This document shows, piece by piece, positions 54,546 to 64,000 of a stretch of 64,000 nucleotides of DNA. Position 1 is the stretch's first letter, and every line of letters begins with the position of its first letter. A program made the position numbers and the translations under genes. The notes beneath the pieces are model-generated. The model saw nothing but the letters and a program-made list of their open reading frames with translations, was not told the DNA's origin and made no database searches. Source of the DNA: Galaxea fascicularis (taxonomy: Eukaryota > Cnidaria > Anthozoa > Scleractinia > Euphylliidae); contig OX419347.1 of the NCBI GenBank assembly GCA_948470475.1, positions 14,571,675 to 14,635,674 on the forward strand. The letters run 5' to 3'.

Positions 54546-57500
54546 TCAAGTCTCTGAGAACGCATGTTCATTTTTAGAAGAGTCACAAACAAAGACATGA
54601 ACATCTCGAACAAACTCGAGAAACTCTGGCAGCTTCGCCATGATAATTTCTGGATCCCAATCCTTGCCAGAGAGCAGAAGGTCCCATTCTTCACTGTGTA
54701 GGTGAATATCAGTCTGGAGACAAAATTAATCAGGTGTAATTAATTACCTTTCTAATTAATCACTAATTATTACTTGATTAATTGTTGATCATTGTACGTT
54801 CCAGTGGCGGATGTAGACCTAGAAATAAGGTTGGGGGAGGGGGTGGAGGCTCTCCCTTTCGCCCTGCGGTTCTCGGCTATAGTCCAAAACTAGGGGAGGG
54901 GTGGGGGCGGAGAAAGCGGGCCCCTCCCCTTCATCCGCCACTGCGTCCAAACTTTTAATATGTTTCATTGGAACTGAGTCATTCATAAGCAAACTAAAGA
55001 AATGGATGTGAGCAAAACATGTTTCAACAGTGGTTCCGTGCAGTCTATTGTATGGAGTACTCTCGTTTATTTTACCATCTCCATCACTCTCGTTCTCTCA
55101 GACTTCTCGTAATATATCAAACACGAGAGACGGTGTTTCATCGGGATATCCAAACACCGAGAAGACAGTTGAAAATACGACGCGCAGCGGAGTATTTTTG
55201 ACGGAATTCGAGGTGTTTGGATGGCCGATGAAACACTGTCTCGAGTGTTTGATATATCTTCTCAACTGAAACAAAAACTAAGGAATTAACGGAGAAGTAA
55301 AATCGTCAAAATCTATGCTAATTAAGACCGGGTATCCAAATCCCCTTCACGGTTGTGATTTCCTTTGTTTTAACTTGATGAATTATTAATGAGTTTGAGC
55401 AGTTGAGAAAACTATTTCTTACCGTTTCTCGAAAATCCGCCTCATTGTAATCACGTGACCAGCTTCTTTCTTTGGAAACGATCATTGAAAATCCTACTCG
55501 GGGGGTGTACAGAGTTCGATGGGAGCGTCTCCAATGATTGTATAAATATCCCTGTGGCAGAGCGTCACTTGGAAGGATCAATCCGTCATCATCGGTAAAT
55601 CTTAGTTTAGAAAGATAGCCAGCAAAGAGATGGGTTTCTTCTTTTTCGTGGACACCGTTGGCCTTAGCTACAACATCATCTGGGAGGCAAATCAAATCGT
55701 GGGTGGAAAGTGTTCGGAGCTTGTAATAGTTAACAACTATTCACCAAAGTGGAGGTGGCTAGAGGTGGATATTTACCAAGCCGCGAAGTGGCGAGGTAAT
55801 TATCCACCACTAGCCACCGACACTGAGGTGGCTAAAACAGTGAGATAATATAGCACAAAAAGATGATTTTAACTCATTTATTCCTGCAAAGATTACAACA
55901 TTTTCAGGCGCAAATTCCGCGCGAATTGCTCGGAGGTGAATAGCGCCGGATATCCGGAGTTTGAGTAGCTAATCAGCGCGCGCGTTCAACGCTATCCACT
56001 GTTTTAGTATATACTAATAACGATTAATGGCCGAATTTATACTAGAGACAAATTATCCCTCTGAGACGAGTTCGGATAATTCGTCTAGATATCATAAATT
56101 AGGTCAGTGTTGAAACGAATTATGAGGCAAAATTCTACTTCCATTGAACCGTCTGTCGGCACGTCTTCTTGATGCAGTGACGGAACGGATATCATGAATT
56201 CGTCCCTAGGTTTACACCTAGACGAATTTTGGTAAGTTGTGGCTTGCAGTTTGTATTTCGTCGCAAGGTTCCTTGGGATGCGTATTTGAAAATGGCGACA
56301 AAGTCGAAGTCGATTTGCTCAAGTCTCTGTTTCAGTTGTTGGTCTGACGAACTCACGAAGATCTTTATGCGCTGAAAACATTTCACGAGCAGGATAATTC
56401 TGCTGTTCGTAATTTAAAGTTACGTTATGAGACAATTACACACCAAGCAACTTCTGTGGCCAAGGCTAAGAAACCAGGGTATAGGAATCTTTGGGGCATC
56501 AATTACAAGAGAAAGAAATATTCCGTAGCACCTTGTTTTTAACCGTCGAAATTGAAAAGCCAAGCTTGGTCCAACGAAACAAATATTGGACAAGTGGTTT
56601 CATCGAAATGTTGTTCAAATGACCCTAAAACGCGAGAACAAATGTCATGTTACCGACGTCACGCAACGCTCCTAGGAGCGTTGCGTGACGAGACTAAAAA
56701 CGGCTGCGAGGGAGACTAACGTGACAGTCACCTGTAAGTGCCCGGATGCTGATCCTGCAGTCTACTTCACAGCCAGGAAACACGATATTAGCTTGAAGAA
56801 ATTTTTTGGATTGCAAAACAAGCCAACCGCGACATCTCTCTCTGGTTGCTTCATCCTCGAAGCGCAACTCCTCTACGACATTTTTCACGTCGCTAAAAGG
56901 GATTGGTATGTCTTCCAAGTTCTTTTGAATTCCTTTTCTTGCTACCCATACCTGGTTATGGAGAAGACACGAACACAAATGTGACTATTGATTTAGAGAA
57001 GGCAAGAAAGTAACACACTTAAATAAGATCTTTAAGGCCTCCGCAAACGAGGAAACATAATTGTTGTGGAAACATTGGTGCGGAGACATTCCCCGTTTGT
57101 GCGCACACTCAACATTTGTCACGGGGGCAAAATATTTCTGAATATTTTCAGAAACATTTTGCTTCCTCGGAAATGTTTCGTCGTTTGCGTAGCAAAGAAG
57201 CAAAACAATTTCGATTCTTTGCTTCCTGCTCGTTTGCGCACCCAAGAAATACTTCGGGAAACAATGTTTCCACAACAATGTTTCCTCGTTTGCGCGGGCC
57301 TTTCGACTTTAGAAGATGGGTGATTGAGGAAAGAAGGACGCTGCAAGGACGTTATGAGTTATTCACTTAATCAATTACTTTGTTACAGTGGTTTTCAATT
57401 GAATGTCGTAAAACCAAACCCAAAGCAATTACTGTGATCAATCACAAGAGACGAAAGCAGCTCAGTGAGCCAATCAGAATTGAAGTAATTACATGCAACC

Positions 57501-60500
57501 GGCGCCAAGCGCGGGAAAATGCGCACGTGCAACTCGTGATTGGTTTTGGTTTTGCTTCTCATTGGCTGAGAAAGTGGCGAGAGTCTTGTCAACCAATCAC
57601 AGAGCGACGTAAAGCAAAACCAAAGCAAATGCGAATTTCTTTCCACACGACTGAAAACTGCTGAACACTTAAAATACCAAAACTAATGTTTAAAGTAATC
57701 GCTTAAACGAGTGAAAAGTTTGAAAGGAGCGTTTCTCGTAAATTACATTTAATTAGAGAACACGAGTACCTTGCAACGTATTGCTTGACTCCTTGGACTA
57801 ATAAAGCTTAAGTCATATCTCGTCATAAAGTCCTCTTCTATTTTTTCACCGAACGTCTCTTTTATCACTTCGTGATTGAGGTCCACACCTTCTTTAAAGG
57901 CAACGAACCATTCATTTCTTTTCTTCTCGCGTGCCTGAAGCTTTTTAGCTGCTTCAGCAATGGTCCATATTTCTTCCACGTCGGCTGCGGAAAAATTGGA
58001 ACCCCTAATCAATTAGGCATGACTTCGAGATCCCTTGGCGTTGTTGTTTTGCCTTGTTGCAATTGTTTTTTGTTTGTTATTACGGATTTCTGGAACAGCA
58101 GAAAAAATCCTTGGAGTAATGATTCGGGGGGTGCAGGGGTACTCCCCTATATAAGCTATATATGTATGTGCCGCCCCAAAGGATGTGGTTTTTTACGACC
58201 GGGTAAACATTTTGACCATTATGGTCTTAAATCGGGTATCGTTTTCCAGGGAACAACGAAAGCGTATAAACAAATTTGTCTTTTAAACTCCAAATGAATA
58301 ATGGACAAAGAGAAGTAACCAAAATATATCATTCGAACTGAATTTTACCAATTCTTGGCTTCGGCACCGATGCGAAGCTTAATTACGCGACAACAAAGCC
58401 AGTAGGAACATTTGTAAACCCAACGTCAGGTCTGAAAACGGGTATGGAAAATGAAATAGGGTCAGGATATGAAGGACCGGGCGACACACCCCTACCATTT
58501 CCGAGAAATGCCCCACCCCGGGTGTTGAATCAGATCCCGTAATCCAATGAACATGAGCATATTGAGATTTCTAATAATGAATGCGGACCATTAATTTGAA
58601 AAAGCTGGAAAGAGAGCAGTCAGCTAAAGTAGACCCCATATGAAGTAAAATTTGATTAAACGAGCTCTGGACTGTTAAGCATTGGTCCTTGGATACTCGG
58701 CAACTTTCATCTGTTCCAGCTCAGAATTTCAGGTTTGAAAACTGACCACGACACCAGTGGCGATACATGAAGAGACATGTGACAGTTAGAAAGAGGAAAA
58801 AGTATCGAAATTCTTGTTGAATCTTTCGCACTCTTGAAAAACCTCAGTATAACATTGATGACAAACTGCGAGCAGTCCCTCTCCATGTTTCGATCGTCGA
58901 TCTTGTGAGTGGGCGCGAAGCGCGCGCAACTTCCGCTCGCCCCAATTTCCGCTTGCATGATCTTCTATCGAAAGAAAGAGGGACTGCTCGCAGTCTACAT
59001 TGATGAGAGATACAGCACCCACCTTCGTCGAGGTCGCGAATGACGAGTTTTCCAAAATGACACCAAAAGTCTGCTTTGTGGTAGTTTCCTGAATCGATTT
59101 CCTCTTTAATCTCTCGCAAAGACGACAGAACCTCTTTCCGTACACTATCGTCGTAACTGTTATGTGGCTTGCTACATGTAGCTCCCTGTAAATTGATTGA
59201 GCGTTGGTTACCGCACATAACCAGTCTACCAATCTGAGTGTGCGTTTGAGTGTTTGCGTTAAAGAGCAGGGGAGGATCAAGAAAATCTTCGACCTCTTCT
59301 CCACAGGTTTTACCTCCGCGACAACAAAGAACCAAGTCGATGTCGTAAGAGTTCCAAGTTCAAGAACCCTCACTCGATCTTACCCAATCCTTCAGTGATC
59401 AGCAGATAAGGAATTTGCAGAAACAAGGTGCTCAGTCAATTTAATAGCTCTTACTGTAATTGTGTTCAATTCAATTTCAGTCTTCAGGAGTAAAAAGTCT
59501 GGCTCATCAATATTTTGTCCATAGTTTGCTAAACGACAGCTCAACACGGGTAAACATAAACCTGTTTTTCCCGTCTAACAAGGAGTAGGAAGGTTTTAGA
59601 ACAATTAACGCGGAAAAAACGAATGACGTGTGATCCCACTGTTTGGTCGCATCATTCATTCATCATTTCATTGTGAACAATGGAAACGAGTGACAGGTTT
59701 TGATTAGATTATCGAAAGCTCAACGTACAAACCTGAGGCCCCAAGTTGTATCCATCAGCCGGTTTCAAGCGATATTGCGATCGAGCACCGGCCAATATCA
59801 TCTTGTCCTTGCCTTCCAACGGTTCAAGCTGGAGTTCACAATCCTCAGGAAGGTTGCGCTCGTCTATGTAAACACGGATCCTATTGGACCGAACCCTAAC
59901 AGAGGCCTGGGGGGCACATGGAGTAAACAATTACTTCAGAAGTCATTTGGACGTGGATAAGTATAGGCATGAGATATAGCAGTTTATGTATTTTAGGCAT
60001 ACTGTAAACGTCGAATGGGGCCGAAAAGTGGATCATCCGACTGCAGAGTATGGTAGAACTCAACGAGATCTTACACGTGCAGCCATTTTTAGCCGGCCGC
60101 GAGCACCGCGTGCACCAGAACTACGGAACTCACGCGTGCATGGTTGATGGTACATGCATCTTTGCACTTTACTAACAGTTGACGCGTGCAAAGCTACGAT
60201 TATGGCGCGCGCAATGAGTGTTCGGGCGTGTACTTGCCATACTCTAAAGACTGGTTCCTGATACTGAATGTTGAATTGGTAGATGTCTGAAGATCGTTTT
60301 AACCCAACCACGAATTCAAGAGCTGTCATGTCTTAACATAACCCCTCATTAAAGCCACTCCAAAAAAACCCGCTTCAGATCACTTTACGGCAGCTATTTC
60401 ACCCAGTCAACTCACTGATGAGATCAAACTGTTCCATTTGCGGAAAAGTTACATTTTAGTAACATTACCCGTAAACTATCGTCCAGTAACATCTTACCAC

Positions 60501-62934
60501 TTTGCTTCTTAACAGATACTCGGCATGTTGTACTTTTTTCTTGGCACCTGTTAGATACAGTGCATGACCCCCATCTCCAGTCACATCCGCCCCAGATAGA
60601 GTGCTGACGTTTCGAAGGTTGTCCCCTCCCGGACCATTCACGACCATCTTGAATTGTCTTGGAACCTTTACAACTTGACCAGGGGAGGTGTATTTTCTAT
60701 TTGTTTGTGGGTGAACCTCGGCCTTGGAATTGAATAAGAAATAAAAACAAATCAATTGTATTTCTTTAATGGGAAATTTAAGGAAGAATTAGATTTTGCA
60801 GACGTGTTTTCGGTGTTACTGCATGCATCAACAGTTCAAAAACAACGCCCAATTGCTAAAAAATAATATAGAAAGGTACTAACTGAAAACAAGTGGAAAA
60901 ATAAGAAGCAGAGGCCGTGTAGAGGCAGAAAAGGCAAAAAAAGAAGAAGAAGGTAGAGGAAGCAGAGGCGGAGGCGGAGGAAGGAAAAGGAGAAAAAGGG
61001 AAAATTTTACACTAACCAACTTGGCATCTATGAGTTCTTTGGCGCATGTCCGCTCCTCTTTATTACCGCGGACTATAAATCCCACAGGCTCGTTTTGAGA
61101 TTTTGTTTGTGAAATTCGGGCTCCTGATCGTTCTTGTATCTGTTTTATTGTACTCCCTTTCTTGCCGATTACATAACCAACCAAGTACTCGGGAACAGCT
61201 ACAAATTCATTGTCCTCTTTTGCACCTATTTTCCTGAGGTCTTCGTATGTAGTTCTGCAAATCGTGCAAAACACGGAAACACTTCGGCATCACTTTTAAA
61301 GGTTCTAATCTCAATAAAATCTGTTTAAACTTCCAGCCACAGGAACGGTCTTCTAATCATAATTTTAACTGTCAGTAGGCCTGTATGCCAACTGTTTATT
61401 TAGTAGGGTGTTGGCCAGGTGAAGATGGTAGCTTGAAGATGAGGCACATTGGCGAACCAGCCGTTCTGATAAAAGACCCATGCTTCACTCGACTCATCGA
61501 ACTTTCTTCTTGCCGAAATCGTGTTTTGCTTAAGTGATTTCCAAATAAGGAGCCTGTTGAAGGACTAATTTAGGGGCCGTCGACATATTCACTTCATCCC
61601 CGCTTAACGTCACTGGACGTTTAGGCGGGGAGGGGGTAAGGCGAATCCATTTTTTAACGTTAGTGCGGGGCATTTTTGTCGAAAGGCAAACTGAGCGATT
61701 ATAAATTTGACGTCATGCTGCCGAATGGCACACGTGATAATATATTACTGAGTTGTTCTGAAAACGTCAATGCACATGTTGCAACAGAACAGGTAGGAGA
61801 CAGTATCATTCGATTCATAAACGTTTTCTCTACGTTTTAAAAGAAAATTGTGACGATGCTGTCGATATCTTCACGTAATGTATGCCAATAACGAAAAATG
61901 CAATGACTTTTGGAACAGCAAAATTTGAAATGGACGGAGCGGGAGGAGGGAGAGGGGAGGGGGAGGGGGAGGGGGGAGGGGGAGGGGAGCAGTCTTACCT
62001 AAACGTCCAGTTGACGTTAAGCGGGTAAGTAGTAAAAACGTTGACGGCCCCTTACCACATCATCGCGAAATATGTTTAGTCATACACACTGTACTGAACC
62101 TATAAAACCTATAAAATACCTTCTGGATTGATTTCATCCTCTTATTAACCAAATTATAAATTTAGAACGAACTAGTTCAGATCGATATCGGAGTAAAAAT
62201 GCCTCGCGATGTCGTCTTGTTTAGATCGAATCGCTCCTTTCGAAAACCGCCTCGCGTGACGCACAAAATTTCGTATTCTTTTTAGGCCGTGTCTGTGACA
62301 CATCTGGCTGATCAACGGCTTCAGCAGACCCTCCACCAGTTCCGATGACACTCCACAGTGCACGTATGAACCACATCGTAAAATTAGAAGTTACTTACAT
62401 ACTATTTCCTCTAAATTATTCATAAATTACCGGTTGTTAACCGCAAACTATAGGATGTGTCACGACTTCAACAGAGAAGCTTGCGTGACACGATGTGTAT
62501 TCCCCCTTCTACAACTGTAGACTTCTTCACTGATCTTAGGAGGCTTACTAGGAGGCTTCCAACAAAGGTTTCGTTTTTGGTGAAGAGAGACATTACGTTA
62601 CCATCTATTCCACAGTCGATTAGGTTGGGTTGAATACTTACAAGCTGACTTACTTAATACGTTTACGTTTTATGACATGTATACTGCACTATCGTGTAAC
62701 CAACACAGACAAAACGAAGAAATCTGGTGGAGCTCAAGCGAAGCTGAACTCGCCGACAACGGTCAAATAATGCCCTATGCTTACTTCTTTGAAACAAACA
62801 AATTTTCATTTCACCAATCGATATTTTTCGGTTTTCAATACAAACGCTTGCGAATCATAATTTTCTTTCAGTTATGTTTACCTTTTTCTGCGTCCATCCG
62901 CCGATTTCTTTCGATTCTGATCCCTTTCTTCCAT
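54546..62934 (-). CDS. Double-KH-domain protein with unrecognised C-terminal region
   Basis: Nine exons: 62934-62882, 61254-61017, 60722-60498, 59906-59733, 59233-59023, 57984-57770, 56951-56732, 55679-55423 and 54713-54546. They join in phase to 1761 nt (586 aa), every intron GT-AG. The ATG at 62934 (MEERDQNRKKSADG) joins exon 2 in phase. Residues about 35-95 are a KH domain with GKKG at 48-51 (LVGYVIGKKGSTIKQIQERS); about 118-172 a second with GPGG at 127-130 (GPGGDNLRNVSTLSGADV). KH domains bind single-stranded RNA or DNA. The remaining about 410 residues look like folded protein (GYLYNHWRRSHRTLYTPRVG, EEWDLLLSGKDWDPEIIMAK) but match no family I know. The acceptor of exon 5 is least sure; alternatives would lengthen or shorten it. 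No membrane segment. Confidence 0.75.
54802..54943. mobile_element. CAGTGGCGGAT MITE
   Basis: Ends cagtggcggatgtag and catccgccactg, flanked by CGTTC / CGTCC, a near-perfect 5-bp duplication. G-rich on both arms. It is a relative of 23861-24050 and 24805-24985 and lies in the last intron side of the KH gene. Confidence 0.7.
55108..55400 (+). repeat. ggatatccaaacacc palindromic repeat, copy 2
   Basis: Colinear with the nested insert at 19140-19436, including the hairpin core (tatcaaacacgagagac… / gtctcgagtgtttgatat) and the tail aaggaattaacggagaagta, cccttcacggttgtgattt and gaattattaatgagtttgag. It abuts the donor of KH-gene exon 8. Confidence 0.8.
55735..56030 (+). repeat. Dispersed repeat, uninterrupted copy
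   Basis: aacaactattcaccaaagtg, gaggtggctagaggtggat, ccaccactagccaccgacac, then caggcgcaaattccgcgcga, aatcagcgcgcgcgttcaac and tagtatatactaataacgat. Same order as the broken copy at 24362-25100. A taatggccgaatttatacta motif follows at 56027. Confidence 0.65.
56657..56690. repeat. Perfect 34-bp palindrome
   Basis: cgtcacgcaacgctcct followed immediately by its exact inverse, no loop. It lies 42 bases after the donor of KH-gene exon 7. It looks like the two ends of a MITE fused with loss of the interior. Confidence 0.85.
57035..57302. repeat. MITE with cgcaaacgaggaaaca arms
   Basis: aggcctccgcaaacgaggaa and tttcctcgtttgcgcgggcct are inverse ends; ttgttgtggaaacattg recurs inverted, and cagaaacattttgcttcctc adds an inner pair. 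In intron 6 of the KH gene. Confidence 0.7.
57386..57662 (+). repeat. MITE of the cagtggttttcaattg family
   Basis: Starts cagtggttttcaattgaatg and ends cacgactgaaaactgctg; the interior is colinear with 17681-17953. Confidence 0.75.
58125..58520 (+). repeat. Degenerate dispersed repeat (ggtactcccctatataagct)
   Basis: ggggtactcccctatataag, atgtgccgccccaaagga, gaccgggtaaacattttgac and tcttaaatcgggtatcgttt, then gggcgacacacccctaccat, form a chain I recognise as a common cnidarian repeat. Lies in intron 5 of the KH gene. Confidence 0.5.
61571..62053. repeat. Inverted-repeat element with a strong G-quadruplex core
   Basis: Ends ggggccgtcgacatattcac and, inverted, …aaaacgttgacggcccc; inner arms ccccgcttaacgtcactgga and ccagttgacgttaagcggg. 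At 61929-61988 lie nine or more runs of three to six G (gggaggagggagaggggagg…). In intron 1 of the KH gene. Confidence 0.7.
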
Positions 62935-62939
62935 AGTTG

Positions 62940-64000
62940 CATGGTTTCATCTTACCTTTGCTTGTTAAATAAACTTAATAATTGCCATCTAAAATGGCCA
63001 TTCAAGGCAGCATTCGTTCGATGAAGAAAAACAAATGTCGGAAGCGGAACTACCTCCGGTCGAGTTTTACAGAGAATCATTACCAGTCTCCTCTCGTGCA
63101 AAATGGCAGGAGAAATGAATGCCCAGGACACCTGTAGGGTTAATGCTTGACGTTTTCCCAGAAGAATTTGATATGTAGTTTAGGCGATTTCCGTTTTACT
63201 TTCATAGCAAGGAATTTTGAGCTCATTGAGGTTTCCTCAAGTTTTTCGAAGCTGTTTACTTTTATCTTTATATTAATCCCACTCTCAAAAGCATCGCGAT
63301 TGGCGTGAACATCAGCTAGTTGTTTCGCAAATGAAGCAAGAGTGGTTTGAGGAGATTTGAAATTTCTTCGTTTCGGTGAAGTGAGTTGGCTCAAGACAAG
63401 CGAGCAAGAAAGTAAACAATGTTTCGGATTGATAACCATGTGATAGGGTACGTTCTCAGTGATATGCATCCAAGCACGTATATTAAGCACCATCAGTAGC
63501 ATCGTGGTTCTTCAAGTCCTTGCCCCTGATTGCCGTTTTTAGCCTCTCTTGACTCGCCCTGAGATTCTGTTGAAACATTTGTGATTCGGTTTTACCCCTT
63601 CTGAAGTTGGCTGAAAATAAGTTAAAGATTAAAAACGACTACACTGGGGACGGGTATGAATGCTTGAGCTCAAACGCGTTGCTAAACAGTTGAGCCATCA
63701 CTATGGATTTACTAGAATTCACAGGAAAAATGACATTCCACGTTAACACGCTCATTACAGAAGAACGTTACAGATGTTTTGTGGAAAAAAAAACCTTAAT
63801 TAAAGACTCAAAGCAAATCAGACTTCCATTTTATAATGAAGAGACGACTGTATTCTTTTTTAAAGCTCTATCATTTTTACTTTAAAAAAAAATTTACTGT
63901 TGCTGCGCAGTTTCGGTGCAAATACATGGTAGCCAAAACTTCCAAACAAATGTGAAACATACATGGGTATAATTGGTACCAGTGGAAAGAGGTTTCGCTT
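62940..64000. other. Upstream of the KH gene, nothing assigned
   Basis: A 120-codon minus frame at 63140-63502 (with SPKRRNFKSPQTTLASFAKQ) lacks splice context and family features; it might be a coding exon of a gene outside the window or chance. Promoter of the KH gene should lie here; aaatggccattc at 62992 is a possible YY1-like initiator but unproven. Confidence 0.3.

Noticed and set aside
58844..59335. Extended reading of KH-gene exon 5 upstream to 59335 (…CCRGGKTCGEEVEDF…)
   Set aside because: A stop in the same frame and lack of a phase-0 acceptor with a pyrimidine tract make the acceptor at 59233 better; the longer form is kept only as an alternative.
60060..60329. Possible extra exon of the KH gene (LEFVVGLKRSSDIYQF…)
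   Set aside because: Flanking exons join in phase without it, and the region has near-inverted agtatgg ends that suggest a repeat.
62172..62363. 63-codon minus frame as a second exon of the KH gene
   Set aside because: Exon 1 and exon 2 already agree in phase and no good splice sites bound this frame.

Overview
The window looks like nuclear DNA of an anthozoan cnidarian, most likely a stony coral. This rests on AT-rich intergenic DNA, short exons with GT-AG introns, and many small inverted-repeat elements and a tRNA-derived SINE that I recognise from coral genomes. No database search was possible. No operons, CRISPR arrays or bacterial signals are present, and several automated-looking starts are TTG or GTG, so starts were reset to ATG.

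Five host genes could be assembled by hand with exon phases that all agree. (1) 1601-3769 (+): a three-exon single-pass membrane protein of unknown family. (2) 8949-17539 (+): a ten-exon PAIP1-like translation factor (PAM2, MIF4G, acidic C-terminus). (3) 19999-25732 (+): a five-exon CXorf65-like protein. (4) 29686-27986 (-): an intronless-CDS class A GPCR of peptide-receptor type. (5) 62934-54546 (-): a nine-exon protein with two KH domains and a long conserved-looking but unrecognised C-terminal region.

Mobile DNA makes up much of the rest. A complete BEL/Pao LTR retrotransposon (35747-43027) has two 490-bp LTRs that read identical, a 5-bp target duplication and an uninterrupted 2009-codon gag-pol. 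A 1.93-kb element (50623-52556) has TTAA target duplications and AGGGCATG termini. It carries a THAP zinc finger on one strand and a frameshifted P2X7-C-terminal-like gene on the other, which suggests a Kolobok-type DNA transposon; a 185-bp MITE with TAA duplications is nested inside it. Decayed pieces include a LINE endonuclease, a RecQ-like helicase start, an integrase-family transposon protein and a SAP/YqaJ-type protein. Many MITE-like palindromes lie in introns, some nested in each other.

Region by region: 0-4 kb membrane-protein gene with MITEs in both introns; 4-8.6 kb transposon debris; 8.9-17.5 kb PAIP1; 17.7-26 kb CXorf65-like gene with nested repeats; 26-30 kb GPCR; 30-35.7 kb mostly non-coding with a tandem array; 35.7-43 kb BEL/Pao; 43-50 kb mostly empty with MITEs; 50.6-52.6 kb TTAA element; 54.5-63 kb KH gene; 63-64 kb nothing assigned. 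The host genes show no shared pathway; two (PAIP1-like and KH) are probably RNA-binding or translation factors.
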